A DNA stretch of 64,000 nt, from positions 62,001 to 126,000 of the forward strand of contig NZ_JBCDMV010000019.1 in the NCBI RefSeq assembly GCF_038433135.1. The letters are read 5' to 3'. Under the pieces are notes generated by a model that made no database searches, was not told the DNA's origin, and was given only the letters and a program-made list of their open reading frames with translations. The position numbers were made by a program, and so were the translations under genes. This DNA comes from Luteococcus sp038433135. Lineage in GTDB: Bacteria > Actinomycetota > Actinomycetes > Propionibacteriales > Propionibacteriaceae. The stretch's first letter is position 1. Every line of letters begins with the position of its first letter. Below, one piece after another: positions 54,137 through 61,791 of the stretch.

Positions 54137-54175
54137 GAGGGCCGTGGCGGGGGAGAGCCCCCGTCACGGCCCTTC
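54137..54175 (+). terminator. Terminator after the GH3 gene
   Basis: AGGGCCGTG (54138-54146) pairs with CACGGCCCT (54165-54173), with an inner GCGGGGGAGAGCCCCCGT hairpin. Confidence 0.85.
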
Positions 54176-54225
54176 CACGTCCAAGGGCTGGGCATGGAAG
54201 GGTGGGGGAGACGAAAGGTGGAGGC

Positions 54226-55449
54226 ATGGCTGGGCTGACCTGCTGGATCGACGCGAGTGCCGGGATTGCCGGCGACATGCTGCTGGGGGCCCTGCTGGAC
54301 GCCGGTGCCAGTCTGGATGCCGTGCGCGAGGCCGTGGAGGCGGTTGCGCCGGGTGAGGTGACCATCAGCACTGAGCAGGTGGTGCGCCACGGCATGCGCG
54401 CCACCAAGGCGCACGTCAGCCCCACGCACCATGATCCGGTCCCCGAGCTTGTCGAGGGGCACCACCATGACCACGCGCACGAACACCGAGCCTGGGTCGA
54501 CATCGAACGGATGATCCGAACCGCGGGCCTGCCGAAGGCCGTGCGCGACCACTCACTGGCCGTCTTCGAGCGGATCGCCGTCGCGGAGTCCCGGGCGCAC
54601 GGGGTGCCGGTCTCCGAGGTGCACTTCCACGAGGTCGGCGCCTGGGACTCGATCGCCGACATCGTCGGAGGCTGCGCTGCGCTGCACAGCCTGGGCGTCG
54701 AGCGCATCGTCGTCGGTGACCTGTCGGTGGGCAGCGGCACGATTCGGATGGCGCACGGTGAGCTGGCCGTGCCCGGTCCGGCCGTCGCCGAGCTCTCAAT
54801 CGGCCTCGTCGTGCAGCCCGGCCCCGCCAAGACGGAGCTCGCGACGCCGACGGGGGTCGCCTTCGTCGCGGGGCAGGACCAGGGCGCGATGCCCGCCATG
54901 ACTGTGCGGGCCACGGGGACCGGCGCCGGCACCAAGGACTTCCCGCACCACGCGAATGTGGTGCGCGTGGTGCTGGGACAGGAGCAATCGATCGGCGGTG
55001 CCGGACGGCTGTCGGTGCTGGAGTGCAATGTCGACGACCTGGATCCGCGGCTGTGGCCGGGCATTCTTGACGCCCTGCTCGCCGCCGGAGCAAAGGACGC
55101 CTGGCTGACGCCGATCCTGATGAAGAAGGGGCGCCCGGCGCACACCCTGCACGTGCTCACCGACGATCCGGAGCGGCTGCGCCCGCTGGTCTTCCGCCAC
55201 ACGACGACGCTGGGCATCCGGGAGGTGCTCGTCGACCGCACCGCCCTGGAGCGTCGCTGGGTGCCGGTGAACATCGAAGGTCACGTGGTGCAGGTGAAGC
55301 AGGGGCTGCTGGACGGTGAGGTGATGACTTCGCAGCCGGAGTTCCGCGACGTGCAGGCGCTGGCCGCAGCCCTGGACATTCCCGAGGCCGAGGCGCTGCG
55401 ACGCGTGAACGTCCTCGCTGCCCAGGGCTCCTCGGATGCAACACGATGA
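54226..55449 (+). CDS. larC: Nickel-pincer cofactor biosynthesis protein LarC
   Basis: LarC inserts nickel into the pincer nucleotide in a CTP-dependent reaction. The 407-residue protein carries CWIDASAGIAGDMLLGALLD, the His-rich loop HHHDHAHEHR for metal, VSEVHFHEVGAWDSIADIVG, ELATPTGVAFV and the C-terminal NVDDLDPRLWP. Unlike the frameshifted two-part LarC of L. plantarum, it is one continuous frame. A dispersed repeat sits in frame just before the His loop and adds PELVEG. ATG 54226 follows GGTGGAGG. It is separated from larA by 8 kb and from larBE by 6 kb. Confidence 0.92.
   Translation: MAGLTCWIDASAGIAGDMLLGALLDAGASLDAVREAVEAVAPGEVTISTEQVVRHGMRATKAHVSPTHHDPVPELVEGHHHDHAHEHRAWVDIERMIRTAGLPKAVRDHSLAVFERIAVAESRAHGVPVSEVHFHEVGAWDSIADIVGGCAALHSLGVERIVVGDLSVGSGTIRMAHGELAVPGPAVAELSIGLVVQPGPAKTELATPTGVAFVAGQDQGAMPAMTVRATGTGAGTKDFPHHANVVRVVLGQEQSIGGAGRLSVLECNVDDLDPRLWPGILDALLAAGAKDAWLTPILMKKGRPAHTLHVLTDDPERLRPLVFRHTTTLGIREVLVDRTALERRWVPVNIEGHVVQVKQGLLDGEVMTSQPEFRDVQALAAALDIPEAEALRRVNVLAAQGSSDATR
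54443..54456. repeat. Dispersed repeat inside larC
   Basis: CCGAGCTTGTCGAG lies within the coding sequence and is translated as part of VPELVEG, immediately before the nickel-binding His cluster. Confidence 0.85.
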
Positions 55450-55476
55450 CTGGTTGTTCCCAGAGCTCCTCGGACC

Positions 55477-55499
55477 TAGGCTGTATACATGTCTACAGC
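55477..55499 (+). promoter_or_regulatory. Promoter and operator of the RelBE-type module
   Basis: TTGTTC (55454-55459), 17 bases, TAGGCT (55477-55482), six bases, ATG 55489: a leaderless promoter. The near-palindrome GCTGTATACATGTCTACAGC (55480-55499) covers the start codon itself, so repressor binding would block transcription start. Confidence 0.6.
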
Positions 55500-55719
55500 G
55501 GTGATGAGCATCCGAGTCGACGCCGCAGTGAAGGAGCGTCTGGACGCCCTCAGCGCGTCGACCGGACGCCCTGCTGCCTACTACGTCCGCGAGGCACTGC
55601 TCGAACACCTCGACGAACTGGAGTACGCCTACCAGCTGCGCGGCGAAGCCGAGGCCATCCGCCGCGGCGAACTGCAGACCACCTCCAGTGAAGATCTGGC
55701 CGCCGAACTTTTCTCATGA
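55489..55719 (+). CDS. RelB-type ribbon-helix-helix antitoxin
   Basis: The 76-residue protein begins with a ribbon-helix-helix domain (AVMSIRVDAAVKERLDALSA, then TGRPAAYYVREALLEHLDEL) and ends with an acidic helix (GELQTTSSEDLAAEL) expected to bind toxin. It overlaps the RelE-type toxin gene by four bases. ATG 55489 is at the predicted transcription start. Antitoxins of this sort repress their own operon by binding a palindrome such as the one over the start codon. Confidence 0.88.
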   Translation: MSTAVMSIRVDAAVKERLDALSASTGRPAAYYVREALLEHLDELEYAYQLRGEAEAIRRGELQTTSSEDLAAELFS

Positions 55720-55982
55720 CTTGGAAGATCGAGTACGCCCCGCGTGCCGCCAAGGCGATGCGCAGGCTCGACAAGCCCCTAGCGCGACGGATCTTCGACA
55801 GCGTCGAGCGCCTGGCCACCCTCGATGACCCCACCGACTCCTGCAAGGCCCTCACCGGTCCCATGGCGGGACTCTGGCGACTTCGCATTGGCGACTACCG
55901 GGTGATCCTCGACATTCGACGCGGTGACGTTGTCATCGTCGCCCTCGACCTGGGGCATCGCTCCACGATCTACGTCGACTGA
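55716..55982 (+). CDS. RelE/ParE-family toxin
   Basis: The 88-residue protein has the RelE fold: WKIEYAPRAAKAMRRLDKPL, CKALTGPMAGLWRLRIGDYR and VILDIRRGDVVIVALDLGHR. The Arg residues in WRLRIGDYR and the terminal GHRSTIY are the usual catalytic ones of RelE, which cleaves mRNA on the ribosome. It is translated from ATG overlapping the antitoxin stop. It is unrelated in detail to the two YoeB toxins of this window. Confidence 0.9.
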   Translation: MTWKIEYAPRAAKAMRRLDKPLARRIFDSVERLATLDDPTDSCKALTGPMAGLWRLRIGDYRVILDIRRGDVVIVALDLGHRSTIYVD

Positions 55983-56034
55983 CTACCCCTTCTGCCGCGC
56001 GGCAATGGACCGCGAGCGCATAGCCTCATGGTGC

Positions 56035-56076
56035 ATTGCGGGTGCGTGAGCAACCGGTCACGCCGAGAGTCGGACG
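56035..56076 (+). repeat. Orphan copy of the yefM upstream region
   Basis: These 42 bases match 58033-58074, the region just upstream of the second yefM promoter, at roughly three quarters of positions, including GCGGGTG and AGAGTCGGA. No yefM follows here; a GNAT gene does. A related stretch precedes the first yefM near 12330-12372. Confidence 0.5.
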
Positions 56077-56124
56077 ACGTCCCGGTGGGCAGAAATTGCA
56101 TCGCAGAGCCACGTGAAGGCCAGC

Positions 56125-56136
56125 TAGGGTCTCGTC
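56125..56136 (+). promoter_or_regulatory. Leaderless promoter of the GNAT gene
   Basis: TAGGGT (56125-56130), then six bases, then ATG at 56137. Confidence 0.6.
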
Positions 56137-56691
56137 ATGCCGTCGTTTGCAGATGAAGTCATCAAGTCCCACGGGGTCGTGCTTCGCCCACTGACCGAGG
56201 CCGACGTGCCCGCGATCGCGATCGCCTGCTCGGACCCGCAGACCCAGAAGTGGCTTCCCCTGCCCCAGCCCTACACCGAGGAATCCGCACGGTTCTTCGC
56301 GATGGAGATCGCACCCCAGGAGCTGGCCAGCGGCACCGCCCTAGAGCGAGCCATCGAAGTCGACGGGCAATTCGTCGGCGTGATCGGACTCAAGAACACC
56401 GACTGGGACGTAGCCAAGACTGAGGCCGGCTATTGGCTCGGGCCGTGGGCTCGCGGCCGTGGCATCACCGCGCGAGCACTCGCCGCCATCACCGACTGGG
56501 CCCTCGACACCCAAGGCGTTGGCCGCGTCGAGGTGCTCGTCGCCACTGACAACGCGGCCTCGCTGGCCACGGCCCGCAAAGCGAAGTTCATCCAAGAAGG
56601 CACGCTCCGCCGCGCCGGACATGTCCATGAGGGCAAGGTCGATCTTGTCATCCTCAGCCGGCTTGTCGACGATCCCCGACCCCAGTTCTGA
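56137..56691 (+). CDS. RimJ/RimL-type GNAT acetyltransferase
   Basis: The 184-residue protein has the RimL-type start VVLRPLTEADVPAIAIACSD, IGLKNTDWDVAKTEAGYWLG, the acetyl-CoA loop GPWARGRGITARAL and the C-terminal VATDNAASLATARKAKFIQE. Members acetylate the N-terminus of ribosomal proteins or small molecules; the substrate here is unknown. The gene stands among TA modules, starts with a leaderless ATG and has its own promoter. Confidence 0.9.
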   Translation: MPSFADEVIKSHGVVLRPLTEADVPAIAIACSDPQTQKWLPLPQPYTEESARFFAMEIAPQELASGTALERAIEVDGQFVGVIGLKNTDWDVAKTEAGYWLGPWARGRGITARALAAITDWALDTQGVGRVEVLVATDNAASLATARKAKFIQEGTLRRAGHVHEGKVDLVILSRLVDDPRPQF

Positions 56692-56745
56692 CGCGCACTT
56701 TTGCCGCTGGTTGCCCCACCCATGGGAGGCCTACAGAGGTGTGGC

Positions 56746-58008
56746 ATGGTGGCTGGGGTGACCGACCAACGACTGGGTTTCCGGGACCTGAGCCGCAACC
56801 AGCAGAGCCTGTTCCTGGCCCAGTTGGTGGAATCTGTCGGGAACTTCGGGCTCGTCACGGCCTTCATACTGTGGGCCACGACCATTGGAACCACGCCAGC
56901 ACGGATCGCCCAGCTCGTCTCGTGGGTAATCCTCGCCAACACGGTGCCACGCATCGTTCTGGCCCCACTGGTCGCCGGAGTCTGTAACCGCGTGGTCGAA
57001 CCTACGGTGCTCATCGTCGCCAACCTCACCCGTGGTCTCGTATGCGTCCTCGGCCTGGCACTTGGACGTCATTCCGGAGGCGTGGTCGCGACGCTCGCTG
57101 TCGCAACGACACTGGGCGCCCTTGACCTGTTCTTCCCACCGGCCCGCGCTGCCGCTGCCCAACGCAACCTGCACGAGCACCAGCGGGCCTACTTCGGGGC
57201 CCTCAACTTCCTGGCCTTGTCCGGTGTGGGGCTGATCTCGTCGGCGATCACACCTGCGATCTTCGCCCGCGGGGGACTGCCCGCATGGCTCGCCATTGGA
57301 CTGGCATGCTCACTGGTCTCTGCCGGCATCGTGCGCGGCGGTTACCGGCTGGAAGACGACCTCACGCCCCGGAGCCCGCGGCACGAGGTCCGCCCGTCGA
57401 TCTGGCAGGGCCTGCGCTTCGCGTTCACCGGCAACACCCACGTGGCGCTCGTGACCTGGTCGGTGATCGGCTACGGACTCGCCCTGGGCCTGACAAACCA
57501 GACCATGACGCCCTTGGCCATCGACGGCCTGCGTATCCCAATGGCGCACTACGGCTGGATTCCCGCAGCGTTCGCCATCGGCGGCCTGCTTGCCTACCGC
57601 ATCACGCACCGCGCCACCTCACGACATCCGATGACCACCGTGCTGCTCGCCGGCGCGGCGGTGCTGTCGCTGGGCTACCTCGGCTACGGTTTGGCCCCCA
57701 ACCTGGGCGTCTGCGTGGCGGCAATGCTCCTCGCCGGAATCGGATTCGGCCTGTGGTCCAGCGTGCAGGGCGCCATCCTGCAGGGCACCGTCCCGAACAC
57801 GATGATGGCCACCTACGTCGCTGGCACCGCGCCGCTCACGCCCTTGGCCAGCCTCCTCGGCTCGCAGGCCGGCCGGTGGCTCGTCACCGCCTCCCAGACC
57901 ACAGGCCACACCGCCGTCGCGGGCTACCGAGCCAGCTACCTGGCGGCCGCCATCGCCGTCCTGCTAGGCGCCGCGCTGCGGCTCGCCGGCCGACGCAGGG
58001 CCGTCTGA
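56746..58008 (+). CDS. MFS transporter
   Basis: The 420-residue membrane protein has twelve helices in two halves (FLAQLVESVGNFGLVTAFIL, LISSAITPAIFARGGLPAWL, then GIGFGLWSSVQGAILQGTVP and LGSQAGRWLV). The layout resembles MFS exporters; the A-motif is poor, and I cannot name a substrate. ATG 56746 has AGAGG upstream; an in-frame ATG at 56701 would add 15 residues. It lies between two TA modules and has a somewhat different codon use, with more CAC and ATG-poor stretches, but not enough to prove transfer. Confidence 0.8.
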   Translation: MVAGVTDQRLGFRDLSRNQQSLFLAQLVESVGNFGLVTAFILWATTIGTTPARIAQLVSWVILANTVPRIVLAPLVAGVCNRVVEPTVLIVANLTRGLVCVLGLALGRHSGGVVATLAVATTLGALDLFFPPARAAAAQRNLHEHQRAYFGALNFLALSGVGLISSAITPAIFARGGLPAWLAIGLACSLVSAGIVRGGYRLEDDLTPRSPRHEVRPSIWQGLRFAFTGNTHVALVTWSVIGYGLALGLTNQTMTPLAIDGLRIPMAHYGWIPAAFAIGGLLAYRITHRATSRHPMTTVLLAGAAVLSLGYLGYGLAPNLGVCVAAMLLAGIGFGLWSSVQGAILQGTVPNTMMATYVAGTAPLTPLASLLGSQAGRWLVTASQTTGHTAVAGYRASYLAAAIAVLLGAALRLAGRRRAV

Positions 58009-58075
58009 CGAACGCGATCATTTGCCGCGACCATCGCGGGTGTGTGAGTACTCGGCCGTGCCAAGAGTCGGATGT

Positions 58076-58112
58076 TTGGCGCCAGTGCCACACTGACGCA
58101 TACTGGTACCAG
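58076..58112 (+). promoter_or_regulatory. Promoter and operator of yefM-yoeB copy 2
   Basis: TTGGCG (58076-58081), 17 bases, CATACT (58099-58104), with the palindrome CTGGTACCAG (58103-58112) over the -10 end: the same design as copy 1 at 12371-12407. Confidence 0.65.
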
Positions 58113-58138
58113 ATCTCGTACAATTTGAAGGAGGCGTT

Positions 58139-58384
58139 GTGGCTGTCACCGCTAGCGAGGCGCGCAAGAATCTCTTCCCGCTGATCCAGCAGGTCAACGA
58201 AGACCGTGCACCTGTCGAGATCACCTCCCGCAACGGCGATGCCGTCCTCATGTCCCGGGCGGACTACGACGCACTCGAGGAGACCGCCCACCTGCTGCGC
58301 GTGCCCGCCAATGCCCGTCACCTGCTCGAAAGCCTGCAGCAGGCGCGGTCTGGTGTGCTCGTCGAGCACGACCTCGAACGATGA
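58139..58384 (+). CDS. yefM: YefM/Phd-family antitoxin, copy 2
   Basis: The 81-residue protein is nearly identical to the antitoxin at 12434: only position 6 (Ser for Thr) and five positions in the C-terminal segment (SGVLVEHDLER) differ. GTG 58139 follows GAAGGAGG as in copy 1. The changed C-terminus is the toxin-neutralising part, which matters for whether each antitoxin can neutralise the other toxin. It overlaps its toxin gene by four bases. Confidence 0.93.
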   Translation: MAVTASEARKNLFPLIQQVNEDRAPVEITSRNGDAVLMSRADYDALEETAHLLRVPANARHLLESLQQARSGVLVEHDLER

Positions 58385-58638
58385 GGCTTGTCTTCACTCC
58401 CAATGGCTGGGGCGACTACACCCATTGGCTGGGGGCCGACAGGCAGACCCTGAAGCGCATCAACCGCCTCATCGACGACGCCCTGCGCGACCCCACCTCG
58501 GGGATCGGCAAGCCCGAGCCCTTGCGACACATGCTCGCCGGCGCCTGGTCACGTCGCATCGCCGAAGAGCACCGCCTGGTCTACCTCGTCGACGGCGACG
58601 ATCTGGTCATCATCCAGGCTCGCTTCCAGTACAACTGA
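58381..58638 (+). CDS. yoeB: YoeB/Txe-family mRNA interferase toxin, copy 2
   Basis: The 85-residue toxin matches the copy at 12676 except for seven positions (His for Tyr at 15, Ala for Thr near 61, and five changes in the last 14 residues, ending FQYN rather than FHYS). Catalytic residues of the YoeB fold are retained in both. A recent duplication of the whole operon with its promoter is the simplest explanation. Confidence 0.93.
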   Translation: MRLVFTPNGWGDYTHWLGADRQTLKRINRLIDDALRDPTSGIGKPEPLRHMLAGAWSRRIAEEHRLVYLVDGDDLVIIQARFQYN

Positions 58639-58738
58639 CAGTCTGTCTGGCCTCAAGGCTCGGGGCAGCGGCCTCTCGACCGAACCATCACAGGACGCGG
58701 GTGGGGAGCCGCACCTCGACGGTGTGGTCAGCGTGTGG

Positions 58739-58957
58739 TCACAACCCGGGGTTTCGTCGTGCGATTCGGAACACGATGAATAGCCCGAACGCGATCAAAG
58801 ACATAGAGATGCGGAACTGGAACCGGTCGAAGAGCACGAGATACAACGCACCGAGAGCCACGAACGAAACGCCGATCAGGTAGATGTTGCGATCCCTGCT
58901 CGGGAGCTGCCACCACTTGACGGTTCCAGGTACCGGCTTGCGCTCTTCCTCGGCCAT
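58739..58957 (-). CDS. Small two-helix membrane protein
   Basis: From ATG 58957 the protein has 72 residues: a polar start (MAEEERKPVPGTVKWWQLPS), two membrane helices (IYLIGVSFVALGALYLVLF and ISMSLIAFGLFIVFRIA) and a short basic end. GGGGGC, or a leaderless AATACT-N6-ATG, precedes it. An ATG at 58975 would add six residues. The family is unknown to me. It lies convergent to the second yoeB gene. Confidence 0.65.
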   Translation of the reverse strand: MAEEERKPVPGTVKWWQLPSRDRNIYLIGVSFVALGALYLVLFDRFQFRISMSLIAFGLFIVFRIARRNPGL

Positions 58958-59022
58958 GCCCCCAGTATTGATCATTGGCCGTGCTCATCCGGTGATGGTC
59001 CCTTTCTTCGGTCGCTCTGTTC

Positions 59023-59196
59023 GTGAGCGGTGATTCCGCCCTTATCCGCTCGCTGTACTGCGGGATCCTTGCTGCCTTGGGCACCATCCTCACGATGGGC
59101 GTCGTTTTCCTGGGGCCGTGGAATCAACACCGTGGTCGCACTGTCGGCAATTCACACCCCGGACAGCATCCGCTTCCAACCGAAGGCCCCCTGTAA
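59023..59196 (+). CDS. Possible 57-residue single-helix membrane protein
   Basis: GTG 59023 opens a 58-codon frame: VSGDSALIRSLYCGILAALG continues into TILTMGVVFLGPWN, a plausible membrane helix, then a polar His/Gly/Pro tail and TAA. The frame is supported only by its hydrophobic pattern and clean ends; there is no clear ribosome site. It is too short for most gene finders. Confidence 0.35.
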   Translation: MSGDSALIRSLYCGILAALGTILTMGVVFLGPWNQHRGRTVGNSHPGQHPLPTEGPL

Positions 59197-59245
59197 ATTC
59201 ACGTGCGCCCGACCTTGGCGCGGCCCCTGTCATCCCAGCGCCCGC

Positions 59246-59608
59246 CTAGTGCCAGCGAGCAAGCGTGTCGGCAACTTCGACGAGATTCAGCTGCCCGCTG
59301 GCCACCGCAATGACCAAGTCATAGGCGTCGTCATCTGGCGCTTCGACCCACGCGTCGTTGATGTCAAGGAAGACGACGGTGGCGAGCCATCCGAGACGCT
59401 TGTTGCCGTCCACCAACGGGTGGTTGCCAACAAGGGACTCCAACAGTGCAGCCGCCTTCTCGTCCAGCGTCGGATAGGCCTCACGTCCCCACAAACTCGT
59501 CATCGGCCGATGCGCAGCGGAATCCAACAACCCAAGGTCCCGCACTGGACCGACACCCAGGTCATCGACGAGCACCAACAGGTCCTCCAGCGACAGGTAC
59601 TCGGTCAC
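59246..59608 (-). CDS. Doc-family (Fic-fold) toxin
   Basis: The 120-residue protein has the Fic core NHPLVDGNKRLGWLATVVFL, the HPFxDGNKR motif with Lys in place of the Gly or Arg of AMP-transferring Fic proteins, as in Doc, which phosphorylates EF-Tu. The front YLSLEDLLVLVDDLGVGPVR is typical of Doc. It follows a ribbon-helix-helix antitoxin, overlapping by four bases. It is likely a growth-arrest toxin. Confidence 0.9.
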   Translation of the reverse strand: MTEYLSLEDLLVLVDDLGVGPVRDLGLLDSAAHRPMTSLWGREAYPTLDEKAAALLESLVGNHPLVDGNKRLGWLATVVFLDINDAWVEAPDDDAYDLVIAVASGQLNLVEVADTLARWH

Positions 59609-59808
59609 TGCCCGAGCCGCTCCAGCACGTCGGCATAGCGCGCCCGGGCCCGCTGCGAGGCGTCGGAGACCTTGCGCTCATGGCCACGGCGCGTCGCCAC
59701 CTCGTGGATTGCCCGGATCGTGGCCTCCTGACGGCTGATGCCCTCCGCCTCGGCCAGGCGCGCGAGAACTCGCTCATCGTCCTCGGTCAGTCGCAGAGTC
59801 ATTGCCAT
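59605..59808 (-). CDS. Ribbon-helix-helix antitoxin of the Doc module
   Basis: The 67-residue protein starts MAMTLRLTEDDERVLARLAE and has an amphipathic C-terminal helix (RARARYADVLERLGQ) that would bind the Fic toxin. ATG 59808 is favoured over GTG 59814 and ATG 59802 because TATCAT stands six bases upstream. A perfect 17-bp palindrome overlaps that -10 box. The antitoxin class differs from Phd, the usual partner of Doc; RHH-Doc pairs are known in actinomycetes. Confidence 0.87.
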   Translation of the reverse strand: MAMTLRLTEDDERVLARLAEAEGISRQEATIRAIHEVATRRGHERKVSDASQRARARYADVLERLGQ

Positions 59809-59833
59809 GAACACATGATACCAACTTGGTATC
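59809..59833 (-). promoter_or_regulatory. Promoter and operator of the RHH-Doc module
   Basis: GATACCAACTTGGTATC (59817-59833) is a perfect 8-1-8 palindrome. On the minus strand its end forms the -10 box TATCAT (59820-59815), six bases before ATG 59808. Confidence 0.7.
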
Positions 59834-59901
59834 GCACGCTGATGCCGCGACGATCTGGTGACTGGCGCGATTCAAGGGGAGCGGGGCGAGGCGCCGGGCG
59901 T

Positions 59902-61014
59902 TTACGCGTCCTGGCCCGCGAAGGGGTAGTCCGTGTAACCGTGCGCGCCGGGGGTGTAGAAGGTCGAGAAGTCCGGCGTGTTGAGCTCCAGACCCTCCTG
60001 CCAACGGCGCACCAGGTCGGGGTTGGCGATCAGCTGGCGCCCCACCACGGCGGCATCCGCCAGACCGTCCTCGACGATGTGAGCGGCCTCCTCCCGGGTG
60101 GTGACCGAGCCGAAACCGCTGTTCAGCAGGGTGAATCCGCCGAACCGGGCCCGCAGGGCTGACACCAGGTCGCCGTCGATGTCAGCGTGCAGGATGGACA
60201 GGTAGGCGATGTCCAGGTCGGCGAGTCCGTCCAGCAGGGCACCGTAGGTGGCCAGGACGTCGGCACGATCGTCCTCCACCAGGCCCTGGACATTGTGTTC
60301 GGGCGAGATGCGCAGACCGACCCGGTCGGCCCCGATCTCGGCGGCGACGGCACGGACCACCTCGATGCCCAGACGGGCACGGTTCTCCGGCGAGCCGCCG
60401 TACTCGTCGGTGCGCTGGTTGCCCGAGGAGGCGAGGAACTCGTGCAGCAGGTAGCCGTTGGCGCTGTGGAGCTCGACGCCGTCCAGGCCCGCCGCGACGG
60501 CATTGCGGGCCGCGGTGACGAACTCGTCCACGATGCGCGGCAACTCGTCGGTCTCCAGTGCGCGAGGCGCGGGGACGTCCTGCCTGCCGTCGGCACCATG
60601 CAGACTGACGCGCACCTCCCCGCCCTGGGCGTCGCGCATCACCGGGGCGATGGCGCTGGGCGCCTCCGCCTGCTCACCGTTGTTGATGCTGGGCAGGGTG
60701 AGGCGGCCGCCGTGCATGATCTGCATCACGATGGTGCCGCCCGCGGCGTGGACCGCATCGGCGACCCGTCGCCAGCCGGCAACCTGCTCGTCGGTGTGGA
60801 TGCCCGCCTGTCCGATGAATGCCTGCCCCACCTCGCTGGTGCGGGTGCCCTCGGTCACCACCAGGCCCGCGGTGGCGCGCTGGGCGTAGTACTCGACGTG
60901 CAGGTCGGTGGGAACGCCGTCCTCACCGGCACGCGATCGGGTCAGCGCCGCCATCATCACGCGGTTCTTCAACTGCAGGGCACCTGCGGTGGCGGGGGCA
61001 AAGAGGTCGGTCAC
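59902..61014 (-). CDS. Alkene reductase, old yellow enzyme family
   Basis: The 370-residue flavoprotein reduces activated C=C bonds or nitro esters with NAD(P)H. Motifs: NRVMMAALTRSRAGEDGVPT, MQIMHGGRLTLP, GLDGVELHSANGYLLHEFLA with the substrate-binding His-x2-Asn, and the FMN phosphate site LNSGFGS with AAVVGRQLIANPDLVRRW. The start at 61014 is a GTG with GGAAAG upstream. It sits between the TA cluster and larB without apparent functional linkage. Confidence 0.92.
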   Translation of the reverse strand: MTDLFAPATAGALQLKNRVMMAALTRSRAGEDGVPTDLHVEYYAQRATAGLVVTEGTRTSEVGQAFIGQAGIHTDEQVAGWRRVADAVHAAGGTIVMQIMHGGRLTLPSINNGEQAEAPSAIAPVMRDAQGGEVRVSLHGADGRQDVPAPRALETDELPRIVDEFVTAARNAVAAGLDGVELHSANGYLLHEFLASSGNQRTDEYGGSPENRARLGIEVVRAVAAEIGADRVGLRISPEHNVQGLVEDDRADVLATYGALLDGLADLDIAYLSILHADIDGDLVSALRARFGGFTLLNSGFGSVTTREEAAHIVEDGLADAAVVGRQLIANPDLVRRWQEGLELNTPDFSTFYTPGAHGYTDYPFAGQDA

Positions 61015-61113
61015 TGGCTCGTCTTTCCATCGGGGTTGTCGTCCGGAAGCACAACCGTCGGCTCGCTCGATCCATTCCCGTACTCCCGGCCGTGGCGTTG
61101 GACCTGGGCCCGG

Positions 61114-61791
61114 TCAGGCCCGCGGGGCCGCGATCTGGGCGGCGAGGTGTCCCGCACCGTAGCCATTGTCGATGTTGACCACGGCGACGCCGGGGGAGCA
61201 GGCGTTCAGCATCGAGAGCAGGGGAGCGACACCGCCGAAGGCCGCGCCATAGCCCACCGAGGTGGGGCAGGCGACCACGGGGCAGGAGACGAGCCCCGCG
61301 ACGACGCTGGGCAGTGCCCCGTCCATGCCCGCCACCACGACGATGCAGGTCGCCTCACGCAGCAGGTCGAGCCGGGCCAGCACGCGGTGCAGCCCGGCGA
61401 CCCCGACGTCCATCACCAGCTCGGTGCGTCGCCCCAGGTACTCGGCGGTCAGCTGCGCCTCGCGGGCCACCGCCAGGTCCGAGGTGCCGGCGGCACAGAC
61501 CACCACCAGACCACCGTCGGGTTGTGGAGGTTCGGGAGGCCAGACCACGAGCCGGGCCTCGGGCTCGTGGCGGGCGTCGGGAAGCACATCGAGCACCGCG
61601 TGGGCGCGGGCCTCGTCGACGCGGGTGAACAGCGTCGCACCGCTCGTGGTGCCGTCGGCCACGGCCTGCGCGATGCGGCTCGCGATCGACGCCAGCTGCT
61701 CGGGGCTCTTGCCCTCGCCGTAGACGGCCTCGGGATAGCCGCGCCGGGCGGTACGGGCCAGGTCAAGTGTGATGTCCTCGAACTCAGCCAC
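61114..61791 (-). CDS. larB: Nickel-pincer cofactor biosynthesis protein LarB
   Basis: LarB carboxylates and hydrolyses nicotinic acid adenine dinucleotide to start pincer synthesis. The 225-residue protein has the PurE-like core VVCAAGTSDLAVAREAQLTA, CIVVVAGMDGALPSVVAGLV and ACPTSVGYGAAFGGVAPLLS with the Cys of the CPTSVGYG motif. The N-terminal YPEAVYGEGKSPEQL is typical of LarB. It overlaps larE by eight bases, so they form an operon, transcribed from the larE promoter. Confidence 0.94.
   Translation of the reverse strand: MAEFEDITLDLARTARRGYPEAVYGEGKSPEQLASIASRIAQAVADGTTSGATLFTRVDEARAHAVLDVLPDARHEPEARLVVWPPEPPQPDGGLVVVCAAGTSDLAVAREAQLTAEYLGRRTELVMDVGVAGLHRVLARLDLLREATCIVVVAGMDGALPSVVAGLVSCPVVACPTSVGYGAAFGGVAPLLSMLNACSPGVAVVNIDNGYGAGHLAAQIAAPRA

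Noticed and set aside
54202..54225. Upstream start for larC at GTG/ATG 54202
   Set aside because: ATG 54226 has a better ribosome site and begins exactly at the conserved N-terminus.
59030..59638. 202-codon plus-strand frame opposite the Doc toxin
   Set aside because: Its C-terminal half is antisense to the Doc gene with the Fic motif, and its product has no recognisable fold.
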